A DNA stretch of 64,000 nucleotides. Origin: Flavobacterium aquicola (GTDB lineage Bacteria; Bacteroidota; Bacteroidia; Flavobacteriales; Flavobacteriaceae). Position numbers and translations under genes: made by a program. Shown here piece by piece: positions 25,678-34,862 of this stretch. The notes beneath the pieces were generated by a model. The model saw only the letters and a list, made by a program, of their open reading frames with translations, had not been told where the DNA came from and ran no database searches. Each line of letters opens with the position of its first letter. Position 1 is the first letter of the stretch. The stretch is from contig NZ_QUNI01000011.1 of assembly GCF_003385115.1 (NCBI RefSeq), forward strand, positions 1 to 64,000, written 5' to 3'.

Positions 25678-26841
25678 TTAGTGGACGTAAATCTTAGTGG
25701 CTTCAATAATCTGATGAATATCATTATCCAAGACTTCTTTTTTAATATCAGCAAACTTCAAAAACTCAACATACACGATATCTAATTGTGTTTTTGTAAG
25801 CTCATAACCAACTTTTTTAGCTCTGTATGCCAAAGCTGCTCTACCGCTTCTTGCAGTAAGAATAATAGATGACTCATTAACACCAACATCCAATGGATCC
25901 ATGATTTCATAAGTAGCTCTGTTCTTGATAACACCATCCTGATGAATCCCAGAACTGTGAGCAAAAGCATTAGCTCCAACAATTGCTTTATTCGGCTGAA
26001 CGATCATTCCCATACTTTCAGAAACCAATCGGCTCATTTCGTTCAACTGCTTACTGTCAATATCAGTATATAAATTCAAATAAGGATGTTGTTTGAAAAT
26101 CATAACCACTTCTTCAAGTGCTGTATTTCCAGCTCTCTCTCCTATTCCATTAATAGTACATTCAATCTGGCGGGCACCATTTACAGCCCCTGCAATAGAA
26201 TTAGCAGTTGCCATTCCTAAATCATTATGACAATGACAGGAAATAGTAACATTGTCAATTCCTTTTACATTCTCTTTAAGGTACTTTATTTTTGCTCCGT
26301 ACTCTTCTGGCAGACAATATCCTGTAGTATCAGGAATATTAAGAACTGTAGCCCCAGATTTGATTACTTCTTCACAAACTTTTGCCAAAAATGCATTATC
26401 AGTTCTACCTGCATCTTCTGCATAAAACTCTACATCTTCAACATATTTTTTTGCGTGAGCAACGGCATGTTTAGCTCTAGCAATCACATCCTCTGGTGTA
26501 GTTTGCAATTTGTGGATAATATGCGAATCAGAAGTTCCAATTCCAGTATGAATCCTAGGTCTAACCGCATGTTTCAAAGCCTGCGCAGCTACATCAATAT
26601 CATTTTCTACTGCTCTGGTAAGACCACAGACAGTTGCGTTTTTTACAATTTTACATATTTCTGAAACAGATAAAAAATCACCTGGACTAGAAACAGGAAA
26701 ACCAGCTTCGATGATGTCTACTCCCATTTCGTCAAGTCTGTTGGCTATAACGAGTTTTTGATTGGTGTCTAATTTACATCCTGGGACCTGTTCACCGTCT
26801 CTTAAAGTGGTATCAAAAATTTGGACTTTCTCTCTATTCAT
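25678..26841 (-). CDS. leuA: 2-isopropylmalate synthase (short form)
   Basis: A 387-residue enzyme that condenses 2-oxoisovalerate with acetyl-CoA, the first step of leucine synthesis. It shows DTTLRDGEQ (10-18) and the metal-binding H203 and H205 in CHCHNDLG. It is about 120 residues shorter than E. coli LeuA and seems to lack the C-terminal allosteric domain that binds leucine, so control must come from elsewhere. A homocitrate or citramalate synthase is possible, but linkage to leuB favours LeuA. Confidence 0.88.
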   Translation of the reverse strand: MNREKVQIFDTTLRDGEQVPGCKLDTNQKLVIANRLDEMGVDIIEAGFPVSSPGDFLSVSEICKIVKNATVCGLTRAVENDIDVAAQALKHAVRPRIHTGIGTSDSHIIHKLQTTPEDVIARAKHAVAHAKKYVEDVEFYAEDAGRTDNAFLAKVCEEVIKSGATVLNIPDTTGYCLPEEYGAKIKYLKENVKGIDNVTISCHCHNDLGMATANSIAGAVNGARQIECTINGIGERAGNTALEEVVMIFKQHPYLNLYTDIDSKQLNEMSRLVSESMGMIVQPNKAIVGANAFAHSSGIHQDGVIKNRATYEIMDPLDVGVNESSIILTARSGRAALAYRAKKVGYELTKTQLDIVYVEFLKFADIKKEVLDNDIHQIIEATKIYVH

Positions 26842-26891
26842 TTTAATTTATTTAATGTAATTTCACATCTTAAAACAAAAATAGTTTTCAT
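26838..26891 (-). promoter_or_regulatory. Possible 17-codon upstream reading frame overlapping the leuA start
   Basis: A frame from the ATG at 26891 reads M-K-T-I-F-V-L-R-C-E-I-T-L-N-K-L-K and stops at a TGA that overlaps the leuA ATG (ATGA). It contains three Leu, two Ile and one Val. A TATATTTA box, a seven-of-eight match to the -7 consensus, lies 28 bases upstream (26926-26919). It might couple leuA translation to leucine supply, but a frame this short can occur by chance. Confidence 0.25.
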
Positions 26892-26995
26892 TTACTCAAA
26901 ACTAAACCTACTTTTAGGTAAATATACTATTTGTAACGTAAAAAATAACAAATCAAAAAGCTGAAAATCAGCAAGTTAAATACTTTTATAATACA

Positions 26996-28540
26996 ATGGC
27001 TAACCATCAAAAAGATTTTTTATTTGTATTAATAAAATCCCTTTCCAAATCTGAAAAAAGACAATTTAAAATTTTTGCCAGCCGCTTAGAGACAAGTTCA
27101 AATACTAAGTTCATCGAATTATTCAATATTCTAGACAAGTCGGAAGCGTATGATGAAAAACTAATATTAAAGAATGGCTTGATTAAAAAAGTACAGCTGT
27201 CGAACCTCAAATCGTACCTGTACAAGCAAATTTTAGTAAGCATCCGCTTAAATATTCCAAGTCAGAACATCCGTTACCAGCTTCGCGAACAGATTGATTT
27301 TGCAGTAATCCTTTACAATAAAGGACTTTACAAACAAAGTTTAAAAATATTGGATAAAACCAAACAGCAGGCCATCGAAAATGACGAAAAATACATGGCT
27401 TTTGAAATTGTTGAATTTGAAAAACTAATCGAGTCACAGTACATTACCAGAAGTATTCAAGGACGGGCTGACGAATTGGTTATACAAGCCAAAGAACTGA
27501 ATTACCGCAATACCATTTCGAGCAAATTATCCAATTTATCGCTTCAGCTATACGGAACAATGCTTAAAACAGGATATGTAAAAAGCGATGCCGAATATAA
27601 ATATATCGATGATTATTTTGTTAAGCATATTGCGCGTTTGGATCAGTCAAAATTTGGTTTTAGAGAAAAATATTGGTTTTATAATGCCAATCTATGGAGA
27701 AGCTTCTTGGTGCAGGATTTCCTTTCCTGTTATAAGTTTGCGACAAAATGGGTGACTTTATTCTACGATAATAAAAATATGATTTTCCTAAATCCAGTAT
27801 TTTTTCTGAAAGGGAATCATTATCTGCTTGAGTCATTATTCATGCTGAAATACAAAACCAATTTTAAAAAATATTTAAATCTTTTAGAAGAAACCATCAG
27901 TGATCCTCGATTCCCTGTCAATGATAATATTGCCTCACTTTCATTCCTATATATTTATAACAACAAATTAAACTATCATATTCTGGAAGGGACTTTTGCC
28001 GAAAGCGAATATCTTATTCCTGAAATTCTGAAAAAAATTAAAATTCACAACGAGCATTTGGACGAGCATCACGAAATGATGTTCTATTACAAAATTGCCA
28101 GTATTTATTTTGGAAATGAAAAATACCAGGAATGCATCGTTTATTTAGAGAAAATTATCAATAACAAAAACCTGTATGTTCGGGAAGATTTGGCTTGTTT
28201 TGCACGTTTATTGTGTTTAATCGCTCATTATGAATCAGGTAAAGATTTTAATTTAGAAAGTCAGCTGTTAAGCACTTATAAATTCTTAATCAAAATGAAT
28301 GACTTACATGAGGTGCAGAAAGAAATTATTCGGTTCCTGAAAAACTTAAGCAACTTATACCCAAGTGACATTAAGAAAGAGTTTATCAAAATGAGGGAAC
28401 GTTTCATTGAATTAGAGAAAAGCACTTACGAAAAAAGAGCTTTCCTCTATCTTGATATTATTTCTTGGCTTGAAAGCAAAATTGAGAACCGAAAAATAAG
28501 TGACATCATAAAAGAAAAAGCAAAACTTATTAACAGGTAA
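26996..28540 (+). CDS. Conserved protein of unknown function, all-helical, tetratricopeptide-like
   Basis: A 514-residue protein without a signal peptide, predicted almost wholly helical. Segments such as YNKGLYKQSLKILDKTKQQA (about 100-120) and KIASIYFGNEKYQECIVYLE (about 365-385) have the look of tetratricopeptide repeats, so it may be a scaffold protein. I do not recognise a named family. The gene is divergent from leuA. A -7-like box (TACTTTTA, 26981-26988) lies only 7 bases before the ATG, so the message may have almost no leader. Confidence 0.75.
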   Translation: MANHQKDFLFVLIKSLSKSEKRQFKIFASRLETSSNTKFIELFNILDKSEAYDEKLILKNGLIKKVQLSNLKSYLYKQILVSIRLNIPSQNIRYQLREQIDFAVILYNKGLYKQSLKILDKTKQQAIENDEKYMAFEIVEFEKLIESQYITRSIQGRADELVIQAKELNYRNTISSKLSNLSLQLYGTMLKTGYVKSDAEYKYIDDYFVKHIARLDQSKFGFREKYWFYNANLWRSFLVQDFLSCYKFATKWVTLFYDNKNMIFLNPVFFLKGNHYLLESLFMLKYKTNFKKYLNLLEETISDPRFPVNDNIASLSFLYIYNNKLNYHILEGTFAESEYLIPEILKKIKIHNEHLDEHHEMMFYYKIASIYFGNEKYQECIVYLEKIINNKNLYVREDLACFARLLCLIAHYESGKDFNLESQLLSTYKFLIKMNDLHEVQKEIIRFLKNLSNLYPSDIKKEFIKMRERFIELEKSTYEKRAFLYLDIISWLESKIENRKISDIIKEKAKLINR

Positions 28541-28568
28541 ACACCCAAAATCATCAAAAAAATATAAT

Positions 28569-30668
28569 ATGAATTTTCTAAAAAAGTTTTCTCCTTTTTA
28601 TAATCTGGCGCTTTTCTACATCGTAGTAAGTTTTGTTTTGCGCATTGTCTTGATATTTCATCCTATCACACAGACAAATTTTGTTTTTCTGGATACTATG
28701 AAAATTTTCTTCATTGGATTGGTTTCAGATGCATTTGTGTTTGTAATAGCTTCTGCTTTTTTATATCTATACCTCATTTTCATATCCAATTCAAAATACT
28801 ACAAACCTTGGGGTTATATTATTTTTGGATTTTTCATAGCACTATTACTGTATATCGCTTCGGGAAAAACGATTCTGAACGAATATGGTGGTGCTTTACC
28901 AAAAATCGGAATGATTTTCGTTGGTCTTAAAACACTATTATTTGGACTTCTTCTGTTTTTACCAAAACACAGAGATAAAATCAGATTTTGGCTGTTCACT
29001 TTTGTGATGTTTTTGTATGTTGTTCTTATTCTTCAAAACGGAATCAGCGAATATTTTTTCTGGAATGAATTTGGAGTTAAATACAACTTTATAGCCGTAA
29101 ACTATTTGGTTTACACCAATGAAGTAATCGGGAATATTATGGAATCTTATCCTGTAATTCCTTTGTTTTCGGCTTTGTTTTTAATAGCTGGAATTGTGAC
29201 TTACTTCATTGTCAAAAGAACCCGAAATTATATTGACGAAATTCCAACTTTTACAGAAAAATTAAAAATATCAGGAATTTATCTGGCTTTATTAGGCGTT
29301 TCTTTATTAGCTGTTCCATATTTAGCTAAAAAAGAAAACTCTCAAAATGTTTTCACCAATGAACTGCAGGCAAATGGAATGTATCGATTCTACCTAGCTT
29401 TTATGAACAGCGAATTGGATTATTTTAAATTCTACAAAACTTTACCAGAAAAAGAAGCATTCGCTTTATTAGGTAAACAAATTCCATCCATTTCAGGTGT
29501 AACTACTTTGCGAACAATTAAAAGTGATGTTCCCGAAACTCCAAAAAACGTAGTTTTAATCACTATCGAAAGTTACAGCGCCGATTTCATGAAAGCGTAT
29601 GGCGATAACCAAAATATCACTCCATTCTTGGATGATTTAGCATCAAAAAGTTTACTATTTACCAATTTATATGCCGTTGGAAACAGAACTGTTCGCGGTC
29701 TTGAAGCGGTAACTTTATGTTTTCCTCCAACTGCCGGCGAAAGTGTAGTAAAACGAAAAGACAATAAAAATAAATTTTCTACGGGTTCTATTTTTAAGCA
29801 AAAAGGATACAACGTGAAATACCTGTACGGAGGTGATGCTTTTTTCGATAATATGGAAGACTTTTTTATTGGAAACGGTTATGATATTGTAGATAAAAAA
29901 ACATTCACTCCAGAAGAAATTACTTTTGCTAATATTTGGGGAGTTTGTGATGAAGATATGGCAAATAAAGCCATAAAAACAATGAATGCAGAAGCAAAAG
30001 AAGGCAAACCTTTCTTCAATCACTGGATGACTGTGAGCAATCACCGCCCATTTACGTATCCAAATGACAAAATTGATATTCCAGGAGATTCAAAATCTCG
30101 TGAAGGTGGCGTAAAATACACTGATTATGCATTGAGAAAATTCTTTGACATGGCAAGCAAACAGCCTTGGTTCAAAAATACCGTATTTGTAATTCTTGCT
30201 GATCACTGTGCATCAAGTGCGGGTAAAACTGAACTTCCAGCCGATAAATACCGAATTCCAGCCATGATTTACAGCCCAGGATTTATTCAGCCACATAAAT
30301 ACACTAATTTGATGTCACAAATTGATGTTATGCCAACTCTTTTTGGCTTGCTGAATTTTAATTACCAAAGTAAATTCTACGGTCAGGACGTTTTAAAAGC
30401 AGATTATAAACCAAGAGCATTAATCGCAACGTATCAGGATTTAGGATTAATAAAAGACAATGTTTTGACCATTATTTCTCCGAAACAAGCGGTAAAACAA
30501 TTTCAATTGACATTAAAACCAGATCAAAAAACAGCTCCTGAATTCCAGATTTATTACGATCAGGTTCCTTTAAAAACAGAAAGAACCGATCTTGTAAACG
30601 AAACGATTTCGTATTATCAGACAGCTTCGGATATTTTGAAGAAAAAGAATTATCAAAAGGTTGAATAA
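28569..30668 (+). CDS. LTA synthase family protein (membrane sulfatase-fold transferase)
   Basis: A 699-residue protein with about five N-terminal transmembrane helices (roughly 10-30, 43-73, 82-99, 115-132, 141-157, with another near 198-215) and a large C-terminal periplasmic alkaline phosphatase/sulfatase-fold domain. Expected metal and nucleophile residues are E334 (ITIESYSADF) and T374 (GNRTVRGLEA), with a later ADH motif (LADHCASSAGK). In Gram-positive bacteria such enzymes polymerise glycerol phosphate; in Bacteroidota, which lack lipoteichoic acid, the role is probably transfer of a phospho-group to a lipid or glycan. It follows the preceding gene by 28 bases. Confidence 0.88.
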   Translation: MNFLKKFSPFYNLALFYIVVSFVLRIVLIFHPITQTNFVFLDTMKIFFIGLVSDAFVFVIASAFLYLYLIFISNSKYYKPWGYIIFGFFIALLLYIASGKTILNEYGGALPKIGMIFVGLKTLLFGLLLFLPKHRDKIRFWLFTFVMFLYVVLILQNGISEYFFWNEFGVKYNFIAVNYLVYTNEVIGNIMESYPVIPLFSALFLIAGIVTYFIVKRTRNYIDEIPTFTEKLKISGIYLALLGVSLLAVPYLAKKENSQNVFTNELQANGMYRFYLAFMNSELDYFKFYKTLPEKEAFALLGKQIPSISGVTTLRTIKSDVPETPKNVVLITIESYSADFMKAYGDNQNITPFLDDLASKSLLFTNLYAVGNRTVRGLEAVTLCFPPTAGESVVKRKDNKNKFSTGSIFKQKGYNVKYLYGGDAFFDNMEDFFIGNGYDIVDKKTFTPEEITFANIWGVCDEDMANKAIKTMNAEAKEGKPFFNHWMTVSNHRPFTYPNDKIDIPGDSKSREGGVKYTDYALRKFFDMASKQPWFKNTVFVILADHCASSAGKTELPADKYRIPAMIYSPGFIQPHKYTNLMSQIDVMPTLFGLLNFNYQSKFYGQDVLKADYKPRALIATYQDLGLIKDNVLTIISPKQAVKQFQLTLKPDQKTAPEFQIYYDQVPLKTERTDLVNETISYYQTASDILKKKNYQKVE

Positions 30669-30690
30669 ATACAATCTATAAAACACAAAA

Positions 30691-30721
30691 AAAGCCTGTA
30701 AACTCAACATTTACAGGCTTT
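30691..30721. terminator. Bidirectional terminator between converging genes
   Basis: A perfect 12-bp stem (30691-30702 with 30710-30721, 7-base loop) lies between the converging LTA-synthase-like and phospholipase-like genes. The A-run before it gives U on the minus strand, and T-rich sequence follows on the plus strand. Confidence 0.85.
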
Positions 30722-30742
30722 ATTATTTACTTTTTATATTAA

Positions 30743-31747
30743 CTAATCAAAATCATTTTCAGCTTCCAAACCAAAAAGCTTTCCGCTTTTCCAAAGCTTC
30801 AAATCATTCTTCAAATTCTTTTTATTTCGGCTGGTCAATTCTTTTGAATCCAAACCATCCAAATCTGGCTTCCCTGCATTTACCCAAGCCGTGTACCAAA
30901 AATTAGCTGTTGCAACAATTGCTTTTCTCATCTGGCTCTCCACCATTCCGTTTAAAGCAGTGTTAAGCTGAGTTACATATTCTTTGGTATATAATATATC
31001 GCCAAACTTCCCTTTAGCAATTTTACCATCTGCATCATGCTCGTACATAGTCTCAGGCGTAAATTTTGCTCGCAGATTTCTATCAATCAACAAAAGAGGC
31101 TCTACTTGACTGTGCGAATCTTTTATCATATCCCACGTCGCTTTTTCAACATTCTCTATATACTTCGCTTCTCCAGTATAAAAATTATAATCTCTGCCAA
31201 ACATTTTTGGAATACGTGACTCCCACATAGCATGAATTCCTTTTTGATTGGTAAGCTGTCCGTCATGATTAGCTGATGTATGCAGAGGCATATTTGCATC
31301 ACCTATATAATGTGCCAAATCACCCGCCAAAAACAAAATTTCATTCTTTCTTTTGTCTTTAAAAGCCTTAGTCAGCTTCGTCATCGTTTCCTGAATATAC
31401 CAAGGAAGAATACCATTATCCGCTAAAAATTTCTCGTCATACTTTTTCTTAGCTTCTTCAAATGGCAACGGAATAGATTCTACAGCTCCAAAATTTTCCA
31501 TGTCAATATAATGCCTCGGATTTTCTGCTTTATCACGTAACGTGTATTTACGCAAATCTGGAACTGATGATTCCTGCGTTATAAAATCAAGATGATTGTA
31601 AAAAAAAGTCTGCACTGGCTTTGGCAAAGCCATAACTGCCGCATTATTGATGTGTTCATGGCCAAAAACACCCCAAGACAACACAACAAATGCCACACCA
31701 ACTGCAGAAAAAATAAGTGCTGCTTTTTTGAATTTAAAGTTTTTCAT
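30743..31747 (-). CDS. Zinc-dependent phospholipase C / S1-P1 nuclease-like secreted protein
   Basis: A protein of about 334 residues with an N-terminal hydrophobic export segment (AALIFSAVGVAFVVLSWGVFG). The mature part starts with WGVFGHEHINNAAV and carries further His and Asp residues in DLAHYIGDANMPLHTSANHDG, matching the three-zinc site of the phospholipase C/P1 nuclease fold. It is probably a periplasmic or surface phosphodiesterase or phospholipase; the substrate is unknown. The ATG at 31747 is chosen because residues from an upstream start precede the positively charged signal region. Confidence 0.85.
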   Translation of the reverse strand: MKNFKFKKAALIFSAVGVAFVVLSWGVFGHEHINNAAVMALPKPVQTFFYNHLDFITQESSVPDLRKYTLRDKAENPRHYIDMENFGAVESIPLPFEEAKKKYDEKFLADNGILPWYIQETMTKLTKAFKDKRKNEILFLAGDLAHYIGDANMPLHTSANHDGQLTNQKGIHAMWESRIPKMFGRDYNFYTGEAKYIENVEKATWDMIKDSHSQVEPLLLIDRNLRAKFTPETMYEHDADGKIAKGKFGDILYTKEYVTQLNTALNGMVESQMRKAIVATANFWYTAWVNAGKPDLDGLDSKELTSRNKKNLKNDLKLWKSGKLFGLEAENDFD

Positions 31748-31906
31748 TATTTTTATTTTATTGAATTGCAAAAGTATTTTTTTTATAGATAATTTAAAAG
31801 AAAGCCCATTAAGATTATGTTATATTTTTAGATAAAAAAGACAGTTTTTTATCTAAATTTAAAATAACAATCTACTTTTGTACTACTTTTAATACCATAA
31901 TTATTT

Positions 31907-32860
31907 ATGCGATTTATTTATTCAAGTGCCGTTTATATTCTATTTATAACTTTTAGTCTTGCTCAAAATCCTCAAGTTCAATTGAAGAATGTTAGTGATA
32001 CAATTCTAAATACAAACCGAACACTTAAAGTAGACGACCCGATTGACGCCTTAAAAACGATGCAAAAATTGTTTCCTGGAAAACCATATAATCTGGAAGA
32101 TCAAAATGTTCTTATAAGCTGGAACTGCAAAAACTGCAAACCAAAAAATTATATTGATGCAAACGGTACAGAAGGCGATCAATTATTCCCATATAAAGAA
32201 GGAGTAGCAACAAGACTTCTTGCTAATATTGATTATTCGGATTCTAAAGGAAACCAATTTAAGATTTTTGCATTTAACCATTCTTTTTATGATGAAGATG
32301 GTTTACAGACCAGCCGTTTTACGGGTGGATTATTAGGTTTGGCAAAATTTGCTAAAAGCGGCAATTCATGGCAGATGAAGTCTTTTCAACCTGCAGTAGC
32401 TGCTTTTGGAGCTTTCTCTCAATGTCCAAAACCAAAGCTTTTACAAATTGGTGAAGACCAATATGCTCTCACAATAGTGCATGCAAATGGAGGGGCTGGC
32501 GGTCCTTATGATGGTTATTTGTATCTTATTGTTGGACTTGACGGGAAATATCAGTCTATCATGGAAGTTCCAAATTATCTGCTAACAAATTCTGGAAGTT
32601 CGGCATGGTCCAGCACATATACAGTTTCTAAAAACACAAATAAAAAATATTTCAGAGATATTATCATCAAGACTAATGGCAATTTCAATAAAACCACTCA
32701 ACATAATGATGAATTTAAAGTTAATTATCCTGAAGAAATAGCTCCAATGACTAAGACAAAAAAACAATTTGATTTTGAAATTGAAAGACGTTTTACTTTT
32801 AATGGAAAGCGTTACAATCTTATTGGCAAACCAATAGTAAAGTTTTCAAATATTAAATAA
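31907..32860 (+). CDS. Secreted protein of unknown function
   Basis: A 317-residue protein with a signal peptide ending near SLAQ (about residue 19). The mature chain is rich in aromatic and polar residues and looks beta-rich. A pair of Cys in SWNCKNCKP (about 72-80) suggests a disulfide or metal site, and one more Cys occurs in FSQCPKPK. I do not recognise the family. It converges with the YeiH gene, with only 6 bases between their stop codons, and has no clear operon partner. Confidence 0.7.
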   Translation: MRFIYSSAVYILFITFSLAQNPQVQLKNVSDTILNTNRTLKVDDPIDALKTMQKLFPGKPYNLEDQNVLISWNCKNCKPKNYIDANGTEGDQLFPYKEGVATRLLANIDYSDSKGNQFKIFAFNHSFYDEDGLQTSRFTGGLLGLAKFAKSGNSWQMKSFQPAVAAFGAFSQCPKPKLLQIGEDQYALTIVHANGGAGGPYDGYLYLIVGLDGKYQSIMEVPNYLLTNSGSSAWSSTYTVSKNTNKKYFRDIIIKTNGNFNKTTQHNDEFKVNYPEEIAPMTKTKKQFDFEIERRFTFNGKRYNLIGKPIVKFSNIK

Positions 32861-32866
32861 TATCAT

Positions 32867-33832
32867 CTATTTAAGAAAAATAATAGATGCTAATCCCAAT
32901 CCTGCAATACTTACCCAAAGCAGCGTACCCTGCAGTAAAGGCAGCAATCCCACCGATTTTAAAACAGAACGATTTAATCCCGCTCCAATTAAAAACAAAG
33001 TAACAACAAGACCAGTTTTGGCAACAGAAACTAAATGCGGAGCAAAACTGGCAATAGGAGAAAAATAAGTATTACAAACCATTGCCAGAATAAATAATCC
33101 AATAAAGTAAGGGATTTTCACTTTACTGGCTTTATTTTTAAAAACAACAGCAGTGATCAAAGCAACAGGAATAATCCACAAAGCTCTGGCCAGTTTTATC
33201 GTAGTGGCTACCTGCAAAGCTTCCGCTCCATATTTATTTGCAGCACCAACTACAGAACTAGTGTCATGAATCGCAATGGCACACCACAAGCCAAAATCAT
33301 TCTGTGACATATGCAGCCAATGCCCGATTACTGGAAATGCAAATAACGCAATAGAGTTCAGTATAAAAATCACTCCCAGAGCAACAGATGTCTGCTTTTC
33401 ATCTGATTTTATTACTGGAGCGATTGCAGCAATGGCGCTTCCGCCACAAATAGCTGTTCCACAGGAAATAAGATGAGAAGTTTTTTTCTCAATTCTAAAC
33501 CATTTTCCCAATAAAGTTCCTAAAATTATAGTTACTGTAATAGAGCCAATTGTAAAAAGAAAACCTTCCCTTCCTGCTGCAACTGCGCTGTGAACATTCA
33601 TGCCAAACCCTAGCCCCACTACCGAAACCTGTAATAACACAGTTGTTACCTTATGATTTAAATGTAAAAAAGGATGCCCCGAAAGATTAGCAACTATTAA
33701 GCCTAATAATAAAGCTATCGGAGGAGAAATAATTGGAAACAAGCAAAGAAGTAACAGCAAAACAAAAATTAGCTGCTGTGCTGTTGTATTGATTCTTAGT
33801 AAAATTGGAGCATTAATGCTTTCAGTTTTCAT
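32867..33832 (-). CDS. YeiH-family putative sulfate exporter
   Basis: An integral membrane protein of about 321 residues with nine or ten helices, belonging to the YeiH/conserved hypothetical 698 family. Recognisable pieces are ANLSGHPF, GLGFGMNVH, the conserved SCGTAICGGSAIAAIAPV and AIHDTSSVVGAANKYG. Export of sulfate or sulfite-related ions is proposed for relatives, without firm proof. It lies just after a LysR gene on the same strand, the usual arrangement for this family. The ATG at 33832 is preferred over an upstream start at 33886. Confidence 0.88.
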   Translation of the reverse strand: MKTESINAPILLRINTTAQQLIFVLLLLLCLFPIISPPIALLLGLIVANLSGHPFLHLNHKVTTVLLQVSVVGLGFGMNVHSAVAAGREGFLFTIGSITVTIILGTLLGKWFRIEKKTSHLISCGTAICGGSAIAAIAPVIKSDEKQTSVALGVIFILNSIALFAFPVIGHWLHMSQNDFGLWCAIAIHDTSSVVGAANKYGAEALQVATTIKLARALWIIPVALITAVVFKNKASKVKIPYFIGLFILAMVCNTYFSPIASFAPHLVSVAKTGLVVTLFLIGAGLNRSVLKSVGLLPLLQGTLLWVSIAGLGLASIIFLK

Positions 33833-33903
33833 TTTGTGGAGCATTTTGATATTACAAATGTCACCATAAAACGAATAGAACACCAATCGTTAAAAATAAT
33901 CCA

Positions 33904-34800
33904 CTATAACTTTAGGTTATAATAACTCGAAATATTTTTTATGAATAATTCAGAAAGAGGATCTGATTTTCCTTGTAGTGTAATGATGTAAAAATAACGT
34001 TCAATAGTAAGATTATCGATATCAATTATCTGTAGCTCTTTATTTTTCAATTCTTTAGACACTGCATGTATTGACATAAAAGCAACACAATCTGAATTCA
34101 GCAAATATGATTTTATGCTTTCGGTGCTGCCTAACTGCATTTCAATCTGCAACTGATCAATTTTGATATTGAAAGGTTTTAAGGCATATTCAATAACTTC
34201 AAGTGTTCCAGAACCTTGCTCACGTACAAGAAAACGGAGTGATTTAAGGTCCAATGGAGCAATTTCTTTTCTCTTAACCAGCGGATTACTGGAATTGCAA
34301 ACCAAAACCAGCTCATCCCTAATGAACTGCGTGTATTTTATGGACGGATTCTTGGACTGACCTTCTACAATTCCGATTTCAATTTCTTTGTTCAGTAAAG
34401 CATTTTCAATCTGTTCTGTATTTCCGTTAAGCAAATTGACTTTCACAGCTTCAAGCTTTTGATGAAAACGCGCCAAAAGCGGTGAAATAATGTATTGCGC
34501 AATCGTTGTGCTTGCACCTAAACGCAGCAAACCTTTGCGCTCATTACTAAAAGTACTTAAATCAAAATCGATTTCCCTGTAAATTTCAAAGATATTTTTA
34601 GTGTGCTTCAATAAAGTATCACCTGCATTTGTCAATGCAATCTTCGAACCGTTTCTTTCAAAAAGCTTGGTTTTGTATTCTTCTTCTAATTCCTGAATGT
34701 GCTTAGAAATGGCGGGCTGCGTAATGAATAGTTCCGACGCCGCTTTGGTAAAACTCAAGCGGGTTGCAACAGTAAAAAATACTTTTAGTCTAAAATCCAT
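33904..34800 (-). CDS. LysR-family transcriptional regulator
   Basis: A 298-residue regulator. The N-terminal winged helix (about 1-60) has the typical LSFTKAASELFITQPAISKH pattern, followed by the linker helix and a periplasmic-binding-protein-like effector domain from about 90 onward. It is the likely regulator of the YeiH gene downstream, similar to the YeiE/YeiH pairing. Unlike many LysR genes it is co-oriented with its likely target, so both may lie on one message. The effector is unknown. Confidence 0.92.
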   Translation of the reverse strand: MDFRLKVFFTVATRLSFTKAASELFITQPAISKHIQELEEEYKTKLFERNGSKIALTNAGDTLLKHTKNIFEIYREIDFDLSTFSNERKGLLRLGASTTIAQYIISPLLARFHQKLEAVKVNLLNGNTEQIENALLNKEIEIGIVEGQSKNPSIKYTQFIRDELVLVCNSSNPLVKRKEIAPLDLKSLRFLVREQGSGTLEVIEYALKPFNIKIDQLQIEMQLGSTESIKSYLLNSDCVAFMSIHAVSKELKNKELQIIDIDNLTIERYFYIITLQGKSDPLSELFIKNISSYYNLKL

Positions 34801-34862
34801 TCTGTACTATTTGCAGTGAAATATTAGTCAAAACGAAACTAAAAATCCACAATTAACAATCA

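Noticed and set aside
28569..30668. True lipoteichoic acid synthase
   Set aside because: The organism type does not make lipoteichoic acid; only the enzyme fold can be supported.
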